Positions 1 through 8,856 of a stretch of 64,000 nucleotides of DNA are shown here, piece by piece. The first letter of the stretch is position 1. Every line of letters begins with the position of its first letter. This DNA comes from Halorubrum rubrum (GTDB lineage: Archaea > Halobacteriota > Halobacteria > Halobacteriales > Haloferacaceae), in the NCBI RefSeq assembly GCF_024494685.1, contig NZ_JANHDM010000011.1, forward strand, positions 1 through 64,000, given 5' to 3'. The notes under the pieces are model-generated. The model made no database searches, was not told the origin of the DNA, and worked only from the letters and a program-made list of their open reading frames with translations. Made by a program: the position numbers and the translations under genes.

Positions 1-30
1 TGATTTAGCCTTCGCCACCGTAACACGCGT

Positions 31-70
31 GAAGAGACGGATTTCGGATGTCACACCGATCCGTCTCTTC
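31..70. terminator. Perfect 12-bp stem hairpin
   Basis: The arms gaagagacggat (31-42) and atccgtctcttc (59-70) are perfect reverse complements around a 16-base loop. The hairpin lies just beyond the stop codon of the minus-strand ORF ending at 80. It could be a terminator or the trace of an inverted-repeat element. No T-run follows, so the terminator reading is only an inference. Confidence 0.45.
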
Positions 71-79
71 GCTTTCTAC

Positions 80-313
80 CTAGATAACGGAGTCGTCGGC
101 TTCGCGTCTAGCGAAACTACAGAGCCCAATCTTCAGGTACTCCCTCACAACATCGATGTCGACCTCGTCTTCAACACCGTACTCTTCGACGAGCTTGGGA
201 GCGACCTCGTCGGTTTTGTCGAACAGTTTGTCGATCAGCGCACGACTGATTCCATGAACTGTGGCCAGCGTGTCTTTGCCGTCCTCGCTGGAGTCGAACT
301 TGGGCCCTCGCAT
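80..313 (-). CDS. Hypothetical small acidic protein, 77 aa
   Basis: This is a 77-residue acidic, lysine-containing protein with the composition of a haloarchaeal soluble protein. It is probably helical, with no membrane segment or recognised motif. The ATG at 313 is followed upstream by an in-frame stop five codons away, so the start is constrained. A second, overlapping frame runs on in the region 171-413, so this could be the 3' part of a longer gene broken by a frameshift. It lies in the AT-richer first 1.8 kb and ends next to a perfect hairpin. I do not recognise the family and assign no function. Confidence 0.4.
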   Translation of the reverse strand: MRGPKFDSSEDGKDTLATVHGISRALIDKLFDKTDEVAPKLVEEYGVEDEVDIDVVREYLKIGLCSFARREADDSVI

Positions 314-470
314 ATGGCGCCGACGTCACTGGCTTCGGATAAATGCCGGCCCACTCACCGGAAGTTCCAAATGATCCGTAGGTCTGCGTACGTAGCATCC
401 GCGAGCGGAGCAAGCGAGGATATCCAAGGTGAAAGAGGTCGTACTGGGCGTCTCAAAGAAACATTTGGTA

Positions 471-476
471 TTATAC
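471..476 (+). promoter_or_regulatory. TATA box for the nuclease-like gene
   Basis: The sequence ttatac lies about 30 bases before the ATG at 505, the usual haloarchaeal spacing for a leaderless or nearly leaderless transcript. It is the best promoter element between the minus-strand ORF and this gene. Confidence 0.5.
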
Positions 477-504
477 CTACTGCTGATAATTACACGACAA
501 TCCG

Positions 505-1677
505 ATGCAGATACGCAGTAATGGAGTGGAGGAATCCGATTTCAATCTTTCAGACGTTAAGGTGGATTCTTGGAGGCGTCGAGGGACAGTCGACCTCGAT
601 AATGATTTGTTAATAGTAGACCTTGATTTTTCGAACAGTTCTACTGACTCGGCTAGTGGGAATACAGTTAATTCGCTCTGGAGGATTCGAGAGGGAGTTG
701 ATGGATTCCTCCGCTCGGATGGCACAGTAATTGCCCTTGTCGACAAAACGTTCCATCTCTCTGGTGAGTCCTATGGGGACAGTTACGGGATTTATACCAG
801 TAATATATTCACAGAGCTGGGGATTCAGTTACATCCAGTCAATTTCCGCGAGTACGGTTGCCAATCAGTCGTTGAGAACGAGAGTCTTGACGGGTACCTT
901 AAGATTGCGAACACTACGAGTACTTACCTCAAATTCGAGGATCACGACTTTGACGAGGGTACGGAGTTAGTTCGACGTGGCGAATATGGGAAACCCGGTG
1001 GAGTTGCGTTCCGGTCAATAGACGGCACTGGGAATGGTAGTCTCATCATCCTTCCACGCCCTCACCACATTGGTGCTAGACCGCAGCAATGGCTGAAATT
1101 ACTGATTGAAAGTTGTCTCCCCTACTTCCCAAAGCATCTTCAAGAAGAATTCACGCCAGAGGAGTCCACCACAAAGGAAACACAATCTTCGTCATCAAGC
1201 GGGGAGTCTCAGTTTTCTCCATCGGTGTATGATAGGCTCACCCAACTCTGCGAGCGGTTTCCGAAGGTCGCTGAAAAACTCACTAATCGTTACGGAGACA
1301 AAGAACCACTGCAGATGGAGGATGAACACGACGTACAAGACCTGTTTTATGCACTACTCAAGATAGATTTTGACGACATACGTGCCGAAGAACATTCCCC
1401 AAGTCATGCAGGAAGTGGGTCACGAGTTGATTTCGTTCTCAAGGAGGAAGACATCGGCATAGAGATCAAATACGCCAAGGAACACACTCAAGAAAAGCGT
1501 CTGAAGAACCAGTTGGCTGAAGATAAAGAACAGTACGGTCAGCATCCGAACTGTGACGAATTAATCTGCTTCATTTACGATCCTGAACATATAATCAGCA
1601 ATCCTCTAGGATTTGAGAAGGATATGACGGGGAGAACCCACGACTTAGACACAACCGTCATTATATCACCTAAGTGA
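505..1677 (+). CDS. Putative PD-(D/E)XK nuclease-domain protein, 390 aa
   Basis: This 390-residue protein has an unrecognised N-terminal region (about 1-210), a serine-rich linker (about 220-240) and a C-terminal domain. In the last 100 residues an Arg-Val-Asp segment is followed by Ile-Glu-Ile-Lys-Tyr-Ala-Lys. That Asp ... Glu-x-Lys arrangement on adjacent beta strands is typical of PD-(D/E)XK restriction-type nuclease folds. Seen directly: the motif, the much lower GC of the gene, and the absence of any methylase or helicase beside it. Inferred: a transferred defence-type or mobile-element nuclease. The N-terminal half may recognise a target or sense a signal. Its specificity cannot be read from the sequence. 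Confidence 0.6.
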   Translation: MQIRSNGVEESDFNLSDVKVDSWRRRGTVDLDNDLLIVDLDFSNSSTDSASGNTVNSLWRIREGVDGFLRSDGTVIALVDKTFHLSGESYGDSYGIYTSNIFTELGIQLHPVNFREYGCQSVVENESLDGYLKIANTTSTYLKFEDHDFDEGTELVRRGEYGKPGGVAFRSIDGTGNGSLIILPRPHHIGARPQQWLKLLIESCLPYFPKHLQEEFTPEESTTKETQSSSSSGESQFSPSVYDRLTQLCERFPKVAEKLTNRYGDKEPLQMEDEHDVQDLFYALLKIDFDDIRAEEHSPSHAGSGSRVDFVLKEEDIGIEIKYAKEHTQEKRLKNQLAEDKEQYGQHPNCDELICFIYDPEHIISNPLGFEKDMTGRTHDLDTTVIISPK

Positions 1678-1715
1678 CTCAATCTCCATCTCTATACACT
1701 CCTTAGAAGTACGGA

Positions 1716-1790
1716 ATGCTGAGTCTGGTCGAACTCGTTCTGATAATCGCCATCATCGCCACGATGTCCGGCCTCCGCTGGGGCTTTTAA
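1716..1790 (+). CDS. Possible 24-aa hydrophobic mini-protein
   Basis: An ATG-to-TAA ORF encodes a peptide whose residues 2-17 are almost all hydrophobic (Leu, Ile, Val, Ala), followed by a short Arg-Trp-Gly-Phe tail. It could be a single-span membrane peptide or chance. There is no convincing TATA box or ribosome binding site. It lies in the otherwise gene-free stretch between the nuclease-like gene and the amidohydrolase. Confidence 0.2.
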   Translation: MLSLVELVLIIAIIATMSGLRWGF

Positions 1791-1901
1791 CACCGAATTC
1801 GCCGAACGACACTCGTTCTTCACTTCGTCCCATCGCTCCAACAGGGTCTCCCCGGAGTACTACCGACAACTTTGACGCGGTTGCCGCTTCAGGGAGGACA
1901 T

Positions 1902-3368
1902 ATGGCTGTTGACACCGCTATCTCTGATGCGCTTGTTCTCACGGTCGACGAGCGCAACCGTCTGTACGAGCGTGGGACGGTGCTCATCGACAACGGTCGT
2001 ATCACGGAGGTGCGAAAGTCCGAGGACGGCGATGGGGAGATCGAAGCCACGCACACGATCGACGGCGACGGAAAACTGGTGATGCCGGGGCTAGTCAACG
2101 CCCACACCCACCTCGAACTGACGCCGCTAATCGGTGCGTTCAGCGATCTCGACCTGCTGGAGATGATGGGCAGTATGACGGCCATCTATGGCCGTCTTGG
2201 CGAGGGTGACTTCGACTATCTGGTCGGGGCGGGGTACGAACTTGCCGCTCTGAATTTCCTCCTCGGGGGCGTCACGACGATCAACTCGATGGATGTCCGG
2301 CCGAGTGCGGGCGCGGAGACGTTCGGCGAAGCGGGCCTCCGCGGCTTCTTCGGCCCGACAATCACGGATCTGTTCTGGGACGTCCCCGTCGACGAGCAGT
2401 TCGACCGCGCTCGAACGTTCATCGACGAGTACCACGATACCTACGACGGCCGGATCCGGGCGACGATCTGCCCGCACGATGACTGGTCGTGTACGCGCGA
2501 CCTCTGGGAGCGCACGGCCGATCTCGCGGCCGAGTATCCCGACCTGCTCGTCCACACCCACTTACTGGAACTCGAGGAGAGCAACACGATGGCGCGGGCG
2601 AACGGCGGCGAGGACTCGCTCGATCTGCTCGATGACGTCGGATTGCTCGACGACCGGCTGGTTGCGGCGCACTTCCGCGTCGCCGACGAGGCGGACATCG
2701 AGCGAACTGCCGCGGCGGACGCGTCCGTGGCACACTGCCCGTCGGTGTTCTGCTACTGGAACCCGGACGCCGAGATGCAGTGGACGCCCGTCCCCGAACT
2801 GCGAGAGGCGAATGTCGACGTCGGGCTGGGTATCGACGATCACTACTGGCACGACTCCTACAGCATGTTCGGCGAGGCCCGACAGGCCCGTCTGGCGGCC
2901 AACGTCAAGCGGACGACCGGCCAGTTCTCCTCGATGGAACTGGTGCGGATGCTGACGATCGACGGGGCTCGTGCGCTGGGTGTCGGCGACGAAATCGGAA
3001 GCATCGAACCGGGCAAGCGGGCGGACATCATCCTCCTCGACGTGGACAAGCCGAAGTTCACGCCGCTGACAAACGTGCCTGCCCACGTCGTGAACAACGC
3101 CGCACCAGCCGATGTGGAGACGGTCATCGTCGACGGAGAAGTCGTGATGCAAGGTGGGGTACCGGAGACGATGGAGGCCGACACGGTACAGCAGCGCGTG
3201 GAGGGGGCAGTCAAACGCTTTGCCGACGAGACGGGGTGGGAACTGGACATTGGAGGCGGTGAACCACCGGGGTCGGTCGAGACGATCCGAGACCTCCCCA
3301 AGCGTGGGCCCGCCCGCCTGCTCTCCCGTCTTGCCCTCCAATCGGCGCGTGACAAGTTCCCCTTCTGA
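1902..3368 (+). CDS. Metal-dependent amidohydrolase (cytosine/SAH deaminase-like)
   Basis: This 488-residue protein belongs to the amidohydrolase superfamily, in the subtype that includes S-adenosylhomocysteine/methylthioadenosine deaminases, guanine deaminase and s-triazine hydrolases. The TIM-barrel metal ligands are visible: His68-x-His70 in an Asn-Ala-His-Thr-His context, His220 (in Val-His-Thr-His), His257 and Asp312. The C-terminal beta-sandwich part carries the usual Pro-Gly-Lys-x-Ala-Asp motif. The ATG at 1902 was chosen because GGAGG lies just upstream; an in-frame ATG at 1872 would add ten unlikely residues. A Shine-Dalgarno site of this strength is unusual here, since most neighbours look leaderless. 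An alpha/beta hydrolase gene follows after 6 bases, so the two are probably one operon. The substrate is unknown. Confidence 0.8.
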   Translation: MAVDTAISDALVLTVDERNRLYERGTVLIDNGRITEVRKSEDGDGEIEATHTIDGDGKLVMPGLVNAHTHLELTPLIGAFSDLDLLEMMGSMTAIYGRLGEGDFDYLVGAGYELAALNFLLGGVTTINSMDVRPSAGAETFGEAGLRGFFGPTITDLFWDVPVDEQFDRARTFIDEYHDTYDGRIRATICPHDDWSCTRDLWERTADLAAEYPDLLVHTHLLELEESNTMARANGGEDSLDLLDDVGLLDDRLVAAHFRVADEADIERTAAADASVAHCPSVFCYWNPDAEMQWTPVPELREANVDVGLGIDDHYWHDSYSMFGEARQARLAANVKRTTGQFSSMELVRMLTIDGARALGVGDEIGSIEPGKRADIILLDVDKPKFTPLTNVPAHVVNNAAPADVETVIVDGEVVMQGGVPETMEADTVQQRVEGAVKRFADETGWELDIGGGEPPGSVETIRDLPKRGPARLLSRLALQSARDKFPF

Positions 3369-3374
3369 TCGACC

Positions 3375-4292
3375 ATGTCCACGTCACCGTTTCCTCCCGG
3401 GTACGTCCGGTTCGATGACGTCCGAACCTCGATGCCGGAACCACGCCGGGTGCAGGTTTCCGAATCGGTCGCATTAGAGACGATACACGTGGATGGGTCG
3501 GATCCAGCAGTCGTGTTCGTTCACGGCGGTCTCGGCTCGCTGTGGAACCCCTATCCGCAACTGAACGCATTCGAGGGCGAGCAGGAGCTGGTGACGTATT
3601 CGCTGGCCGGAAACGGCAACTCCACGACGCGTCCCGAGCAGTCGCTCACCGGGCACGTCACCGACCTCCGAGATCTGCTCGATGCGCTTGACGTCGACCG
3701 ACCAATCGTCCACGGCCACAGTTACGGCACCGCCATCGCGCTCGAATACGCCAAACGCCATCCGACGGCTGGCCTCGTACTCCACGCAGGGGGTGATCAC
3801 GACCTCACACCGGCGTGGGAGAAACCGCTGTTACGGCTGTTCCTCGCGCTTCGACTGTATCACCTGCCTGCGAACGACGCGCTCATCCGTCAACTGGCCT
3901 ACAGCGTCGGCTTTCATGAGGAGACAGCCGAGGCCGTCGTCGAGGATTTCCTGCAATCAAATCCCTTGCCGCGCCGCCGCTCGGCGTGGACGACTGTGAC
4001 CGAGGCGTTCTGGGGCTACGATGGACGCTCCGATACCGAGCGGAGCGACGTGCCCGCGCTCGTCATCCACGGCCCTGCCGATGGGATCGTCCCGGTCGGT
4101 GCGGCACGTAGGACTGCGCGTCGGCTTCCTAACGGCGTGTTCTGCCGGATGGAGCGCACCGGTCACGTCGCGATGATCGAACGCCCGTCTGCGTACAATC
4201 GTCTTCTCCGGGCACTCCTCGCGGCAATCGAAGGTGACCGTGATCTCGAATCGGCGGTTCGTGATCGGCTTGGCGAGTATACTAGCGACTAG
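3375..4292 (+). CDS. Alpha/beta hydrolase
   Basis: This 305-residue alpha/beta-hydrolase-fold protein has an oxyanion-hole His-Gly-Gly near residue 51, a nucleophile elbow Gly-His-Ser-Tyr-Gly near residue 117, an acid in His-Gly-Pro-Ala-Asp, and a catalytic His in Gly-His-Val-Ala. The complete triad suggests an active esterase, lipase-like enzyme or C-C/amide hydrolase. It starts 6 bases after the amidohydrolase stop, which suggests the two act on one imported compound. That link is inference from context; the substrate cannot be named. No signal peptide is seen, so it is cytoplasmic. It converges on the copper ATPase gene. Confidence 0.8.
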   Translation: MSTSPFPPGYVRFDDVRTSMPEPRRVQVSESVALETIHVDGSDPAVVFVHGGLGSLWNPYPQLNAFEGEQELVTYSLAGNGNSTTRPEQSLTGHVTDLRDLLDALDVDRPIVHGHSYGTAIALEYAKRHPTAGLVLHAGGDHDLTPAWEKPLLRLFLALRLYHLPANDALIRQLAYSVGFHEETAEAVVEDFLQSNPLPRRRSAWTTVTEAFWGYDGRSDTERSDVPALVIHGPADGIVPVGAARRTARRLPNGVFCRMERTGHVAMIERPSAYNRLLRALLAAIEGDRDLESAVRDRLGEYTSD

Positions 4293-4336
4293 TCGTCTAT
4301 TCCCACGGATGTGGGTTCTCGAAGGGGCATCACAAC

Positions 4337-6523
4337 CTACGCCGTGATATCGGCCCGACGCAGGAGTTGCGCGTTGACCGCGACGATGACCGTACTCGCC
4401 GACATGAGGACGGCCCCGACTGCGGGCGAAAGCAAGATCCCGATCGGGGCGAGGATTCCCGCAGCGAGCGGGAGAGCGAAGACATTGTAGCCGGCGGCCC
4501 ACACGAGATTCTCCTGCATCTTCCGGTAGCTCTTCCGGCTGAGGCGGACGAGACTCACGACGTCTCGAGGGTCGTTCTCGACGAGGACGACGTCCGCTGA
4601 CTCGACAGCCACGTCGGTTCCCGATCCGATTGCGATGCCGACGTCCGCACGCGTCAGCGCGGGGGCGTCGTTCACGCCGTCACCGACCATCGCAACCAGT
4701 TGATCCTGCTCCTGTAGCTCGACGATTTTCTTGTCTTTGTCCTCCGGGAGAACTTCGGCGAAGTAGGTGTCGATGCCGAGTTCCTCGGACACGGCACGAG
4801 CGACATCTTCGGAGTCGCCGGTCAACATCGCCACTTCGATCCCCATCTCGTGGAGGGCGTCGATTGCCTCGCGGCTTTCGTCGCGGATCACGTCCGCGAG
4901 TGCGACTGCACCGACAGCCTCGTTGTCACGCAGCAGGTAGACGACTCCCTGCCCCCGGGAACCGGCCTCGTCTGCGAAGGCGGTCAGGCTGTCGCCGGGA
5001 TCGATATCGAGATGCCGCAAGAGATTCGGCCCGCCGACGTAGACCGTCGTTCCCTGCTGGACGGCGCTGGACTCGCCAGTACCCACTGAGATGTCGGTTT
5101 CGACAGTGGCACGGACACCCCGTCCCTCGAGGGCCTCGAACTCTCGCGTGGATGGGACGGACAAGCCACGGTCGTGTGCCTCCTCTCGAATCGCCGTGGC
5201 GATCATGTGTTCTGAATCGCCCTCCGCGGCGGCCATGAGCGTGAGCACGTCGTCCTCGTTCCAGCCGTCCGTCGTCGCGATGTCGACGATGCCCTGTTCA
5301 CCTTTTGTGAGGGTTCCCGTTTTGTCGAAGACTATGGTGTCGAGGTTGCGGGCCTCCTCCATCGCGATCCGGTCGCGGACGAGCATCCCGTTGCGGGCGG
5401 CCAGCGAGGTGTTGATCGCGACGACCAGCGGGACTGCGAGTCCGAGCGCGTGCGGGCACGCGATCACCAGCACGGTGACGACCCGTTCGACCACAGACAG
5501 GCCGAACCCCTCGGCGAGGCCCCACGCGATCGCGGTCATCGCCGCGACGCCGAGCGCCGCGTAGAAGAGCCAGCCCGCGGCACGGTCAGCGAGTACCTGC
5601 GTTCGCGACTTGCTCTGTTGGGCTTCGTCGACCAACCGCATAATCCCCGACAGTGTCGTCTCCTCGCCGGTCGCGGTCACGCGAACGCGGAGGCTGCCGC
5701 TCTGATTGGTCGTGCCGCCGATCACCTCGTCGCCGGGCGTCTTCTCGACCGGTTTCGATTCGCCGGTGACCATCGCCTCGTTGACGTTCGATTCGCCCTC
5801 CTCGACGACGCCGTCGGCCGGGACGTTTGCCCCGGGTCGGACGAGTACCAGATCGCCCTCGGAGAGATCGACGACGGAGACCTCCTCGGTATCTCCGGAT
5901 TCGTCGATCCGCTCTGCGGTGGCGGGCATCAGGTCGGCGAGTTCGTCGAGCGCCCCCGAGGCCCGGCGGACGCTCCGCATCTCGATCCAGTGACCCAGCA
6001 GGAAGATGACGACCAGCGTGACCAGCTCCCAGAAGAATGGTTCGCCGATGTCGAAGGCGATGGCGGCGAGACTGTAGACGAAGGCGACGGTGATCGCCAG
6101 CGAGATGAGCAACATCATTCCGGGCTCGCGGTTTCTGGCTTCGACCGCGCCCATCCGGAGGAAGGGGACGCCGCCGTACGCGAAGATAACTACTCCGAGG
6201 ACAGGGCCGACGAACTCGCTGCCGGCAAACTGGATAGCGGTGTACCCGAACCAGCCCTGCAGCATCGAACTGTAGTAGAGGACGGGCAATGCGAGCAGGA
6301 AGCAGACGACGAATCGGCGCTTGAACATCTGCTCGTGGCCGGAGTGGTCGACCATTCCGCCGTGGTCGTGTCCACCGCCCCCGTGGTGGCCTTCGTGAGA
6401 CGACGCCTCCTCGTCGGATTCATCTCGATAACACTCGCAAACGCGACAGCACGGACACTCGCGGTCGGTCGGCTTCTCACGGTGGGACGCGTGTTCGTCG
6501 TGGTGGTCGTGACGGTCGGACAT
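4337..6523 (-). CDS. copB: Heavy-metal P-type ATPase, CopB type
   Basis: This 728-residue P1B-type ATPase probably exports copper or silver ions across the cytoplasmic membrane. It has a His- and Cys-rich N-terminal tail (about 1-64, with Cys-Pro-Cys-Cys and His-Gly-His runs) instead of a ferredoxin-like metal domain. Other motifs are Thr-Gly-Glu-Ser at 253-256 (actuator), Cys-Pro-His at 356-358 in the transport helix, the phosphorylated Asp400 in Asp-Lys-Thr-Gly-Thr, and the Gly-Asp-Gly-x-Asn-Asp hinge. The CPH motif and His-rich tail define the CopB subgroup, as opposed to CPC in CopA. The usual Ser-Glu-His-Pro dipeptide is Ser-Glu-His-Met here. A SHOCT protein gene lies 5 bases upstream, so they are co-transcribed. 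No copper chaperone or sensor is adjacent. Confidence 0.88.
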   Translation of the reverse strand: MSDRHDHHDEHASHREKPTDRECPCCRVCECYRDESDEEASSHEGHHGGGGHDHGGMVDHSGHEQMFKRRFVVCFLLALPVLYYSSMLQGWFGYTAIQFAGSEFVGPVLGVVIFAYGGVPFLRMGAVEARNREPGMMLLISLAITVAFVYSLAAIAFDIGEPFFWELVTLVVIFLLGHWIEMRSVRRASGALDELADLMPATAERIDESGDTEEVSVVDLSEGDLVLVRPGANVPADGVVEEGESNVNEAMVTGESKPVEKTPGDEVIGGTTNQSGSLRVRVTATGEETTLSGIMRLVDEAQQSKSRTQVLADRAAGWLFYAALGVAAMTAIAWGLAEGFGLSVVERVVTVLVIACPHALGLAVPLVVAINTSLAARNGMLVRDRIAMEEARNLDTIVFDKTGTLTKGEQGIVDIATTDGWNEDDVLTLMAAAEGDSEHMIATAIREEAHDRGLSVPSTREFEALEGRGVRATVETDISVGTGESSAVQQGTTVYVGGPNLLRHLDIDPGDSLTAFADEAGSRGQGVVYLLRDNEAVGAVALADVIRDESREAIDALHEMGIEVAMLTGDSEDVARAVSEELGIDTYFAEVLPEDKDKKIVELQEQDQLVAMVGDGVNDAPALTRADVGIAIGSGTDVAVESADVVLVENDPRDVVSLVRLSRKSYRKMQENLVWAAGYNVFALPLAAGILAPIGILLSPAVGAVLMSASTVIVAVNAQLLRRADITA

Positions 6524-6528
6524 ATCGG

Positions 6529-6879
6529 TTAGTCCTCCCGTCGTAGTCGCTCACGTCGTGTTTCGAACTCCTCGTCGGATAGCTCACCTCGGGCGTAGGC
6601 GACCCGCAGTTCTTCGAGCGCGGCGTCCTCACTTTGACCGCCTGTTCGGCGAATCCCTCGGTACAGGAGGTATCCGAGCCCGAGAGCGACGATCAGGACG
6701 ATCAACCACATCAGGAGCAATATCCATCCAGCTCCGCCCCACATTCCCACGTCACCCATGTGGCCCCATCCCCACATCCCCATAGCGGGCATCATAACTG
6801 CCATCAAGAGGAACGGCACGAGGAGAACGACCGCGACGATGATGAGGAGGACTCGGAGGAGCTGCTCATTTGAAGACAT
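6529..6879 (-). CDS. Two-helix membrane protein with SHOCT domain
   Basis: This 116-residue protein has two hydrophobic segments (about 10-32 and 46-72) separated by a Gly/Met/Trp-rich loop. A charged C-terminal SHOCT motif (about 85-115) has the typical Leu-x-x-Arg-x-Ala-x-Gly-Glu-Leu-x-x-Glu-Glu-Phe pattern. SHOCT domains are thought to mediate oligomerisation. It is first in an operon with the CopB ATPase, so a role in metal export or membrane stress is plausible but unproven. A TATA-like ttttatgc lies about 27 bases upstream on the minus strand. Confidence 0.75.
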   Translation of the reverse strand: MSSNEQLLRVLLIIVAVVLLVPFLLMAVMMPAMGMWGWGHMGDVGMWGGAGWILLLMWLIVLIVALGLGYLLYRGIRRTGGQSEDAALEELRVAYARGELSDEEFETRRERLRRED

Positions 6880-6994
6880 ATGCTAACTCTTCTCCCAGCG
6901 AGCATAAAATACTGTCCGGGGCTCCGGAAAACCGATAGTTGCATCTGATCAATCATCCCTGCCTCCTCAATAGTGGTCACCGACACTGCTGCTG

Positions 6995-7057
6995 TTAGAA
7001 ATTAGTAATCACAACAGATCGGGCCGAGTAGTTGTAGTAGTCGTCCTTTCCGCTCAT
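6995..7057 (-). pseudogene. Possible N-terminal stub of an RlmE/FtsJ rRNA methyltransferase gene
   Basis: A 20-codon ORF begins Met-Ser-Gly-Lys-Asp-Asp-Tyr-Tyr-Asn. This matches my recollection of the conserved N-terminus of haloarchaeal RlmE 2'-O-methyltransferases, but the reading then diverges and stops. It sits where GC-rich core sequence (above about 7030) meets AT-richer sequence (below). I infer a gene cut by the rearrangement that brought in the accessory block. The match is only about nine residues and could be coincidence; a genuine small peptide is also possible. The rest of 6880-7202 shows only promoter-like sequence. Confidence 0.3.
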
Positions 7058-7202
7058 TTGCTCCCCGTAGGCCCGCGGACGGTTTATCGGCGTCGTTCGG
7101 GAGCGATCGCGGGGTTCGACGGGCCGGCCGCGTCCTCGAACGCGACCGGACCGACCCGACACGGCCGGTAGAATCAAACGGTCACGCGTGTCAGGTTTCG
7201 GT

Positions 7203-7622
7203 ATGAGCGTCGAAGGGACGGAACGGACCGTCCGCTGTCTGGTCGCGAAGGTCGGGCTCGACGGCCACGATCGGGGCGCACACGTGATCGCGAGGGCGTT
7301 CCGTGACGCGGGCTTCGAAGTGGTCTACTCGGGGCTCCACCGCGCGCCGGAGGAGATCGTCCAGGCGGCAGTCCAGGAGGACGTCGACGTCCTCGGCATC
7401 TCGATCCTCTCGGGGGCGCACAACACCCTCGTGCCGAAGGTCATCGACGGGCTCAAAGAGTACGGCGCGTTCGAGGACACCCTGATCCTCGTCGGCGGGA
7501 TAATCCCCGAGGACGACGTGGCCGAACTGAAGGAGCTCGGCGTCGCGGAGGTGTTCGGACCGGGGACGCCGATGTCGGAGACGGTCGAGTTCGTCCGGAA
7601 CAACGCCCCGGAGCGCGGGTAG
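7203..7622 (+). CDS. mcmB: Methylmalonyl-CoA mutase, B12-binding (small) subunit
   Basis: This 139-residue cobalamin-binding domain works with a separate large subunit to interconvert methylmalonyl-CoA and succinyl-CoA. The base-off B12 motif Asp20-x-His22-x-x-Gly25 is intact, followed by Ser-Ile-Leu-Ser-Gly-Ala-His and a Gly-Gly-x-Ile-Pro loop, as in the family. The ATG at 7203 was preferred over a GTG at 7188 because family members start close to this point. The MeaB GTPase gene begins directly after the stop codon, so the pair is translationally linked. The large subunit is not in this window. Confidence 0.88.
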   Translation: MSVEGTERTVRCLVAKVGLDGHDRGAHVIARAFRDAGFEVVYSGLHRAPEEIVQAAVQEDVDVLGISILSGAHNTLVPKVIDGLKEYGAFEDTLILVGGIIPEDDVAELKELGVAEVFGPGTPMSETVEFVRNNAPERG

Positions 7623-8783
7623 ATGCCAGGGCCGGACGCGAACGGGGGGACGGGACCGGATCGCGAGCGGTCCGCGTCCCCCGAGGGACGGGTCGAACTC
7701 CGCGACCGGGACGTCGAACTCCTCGAGGGCCTCCTCGCCGGGGACCACCGCGCGCTCGCCCGCGTCATCACCCGGATCGAGGAGCGCGATCCGGGGTACC
7801 GCGGGCTCGTCTCGGCGCTGTACGACCACGCGGGCGGGGCGGACGTGATCGGCGTGACGGGCGCGCCGGGCGCGGGGAAGTCCACGCTCGTCGACAAGCT
7901 CGCGGCGGCCTACCGCGACCGGGGAGACACGGTCGGCGTCGTCGCCGTCGACCCCTCCTCGCCGTACTCCGGCGGCGCGGTGCTCGGCGACCGGATCCGA
8001 ATGGCCTCGAACGTCGGCGACATGGACGTGTTCTTCCGGTCGATGAGCGCGCGCGGCCAGCTCGGCGGGCTCTCGATGGCGACCGCGGACGCGGTGACGG
8101 CGCTCGACGCCTTCGGGAAGGACGTGATCGTGATCGAGACCGTGGGGGCCGGACAGAACGAGGTCGACGTGGTCCGCACCGCGGACACCGTCGCCGTCCT
8201 CGTCCAGCCCGGATCCGGCGACGACGTCCAGACGCTGAAGGCCGGAATCTTGGAGATCGGCGACGTCTTCGTCGTCAACAAGGCCGACATGGACGGCGCG
8301 GAACGCGCCCTCGCGGAGTTGGAGGAGATGGTCCATCGGCGCGACGGCTCCGCGGGTCCTCGCGGAACCGGCCACCACGGTCCACGGAAGCCGACCGACG
8401 CGTCGGGAGGGGCCGGCGCTCCCGACCCGAACGGAGCCGACGACGACGCCTCCGAGTGGACCCCCGAGGTGTTGGAGACCGTCGCCGATACCGGCGAGGG
8501 CGTCGAGGAGCTGATCGCCGTGTTCGACGCCCACGCAGCGTACCTGCGGGAGTCGGGAGAACTGACCCGCGCGCGGCGGCGACGGTACGCAGAGGAGATC
8601 CGGACGCTGGTGCGCGCCGACGTCGGCGCGCTCGCGTCCGAGGCGATCGAGCGTCGCGGCGGGATCGAGGCGCTCGCCGACCGCGTTCGGCGGAAGGAGG
8701 CGGACCCGTACGGCCTCGCAGCCGAGATCGTCGACCCGCTCGCGACGTGTCTCGAGGACCGCGACGACCCGGCCGACGAGTAG
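7623..8783 (+). CDS. meaB: Methylmalonyl-CoA mutase-associated GTPase MeaB
   Basis: This 386-residue G3E-type P-loop GTPase (MeaB/ArgK family) protects and reloads the B12 cofactor of methylmalonyl-CoA mutase. The Walker A motif Gly-Ala-Pro-Gly-Ala-Gly-Lys-Ser is at about 80-87, the Asp-Pro-Ser-Ser-Pro switch follows, and the Asn-Lys-Ala-Asp guanine-specificity motif is near 219. A low-complexity Gly/Pro/Asp-rich insertion at about 240-275 interrupts the fold and is typical of surface loops in halophiles. The start codon directly follows the mutase subunit's TAG. Older names connecting this family with arginine transport (ArgK) do not apply in this context. Confidence 0.9.
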   Translation: MPGPDANGGTGPDRERSASPEGRVELRDRDVELLEGLLAGDHRALARVITRIEERDPGYRGLVSALYDHAGGADVIGVTGAPGAGKSTLVDKLAAAYRDRGDTVGVVAVDPSSPYSGGAVLGDRIRMASNVGDMDVFFRSMSARGQLGGLSMATADAVTALDAFGKDVIVIETVGAGQNEVDVVRTADTVAVLVQPGSGDDVQTLKAGILEIGDVFVVNKADMDGAERALAELEEMVHRRDGSAGPRGTGHHGPRKPTDASGGAGAPDPNGADDDASEWTPEVLETVADTGEGVEELIAVFDAHAAYLRESGELTRARRRRYAEEIRTLVRADVGALASEAIERRGGIEALADRVRRKEADPYGLAAEIVDPLATCLEDRDDPADE

Positions 8784-8856
8784 GCGGCGGCAGGGGGGCC
8801 GGTTCGCGGGCTGCGACTCCACGTGTTATAAGTCGCCGGCGAACCAACGGGATTCC

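Noticed and set aside
5450-6532. 360-codon plus-strand ORF opposite copB
   Set aside because: It is a shadow of the P-type ATPase gene; the copB frame contains all catalytic motifs.
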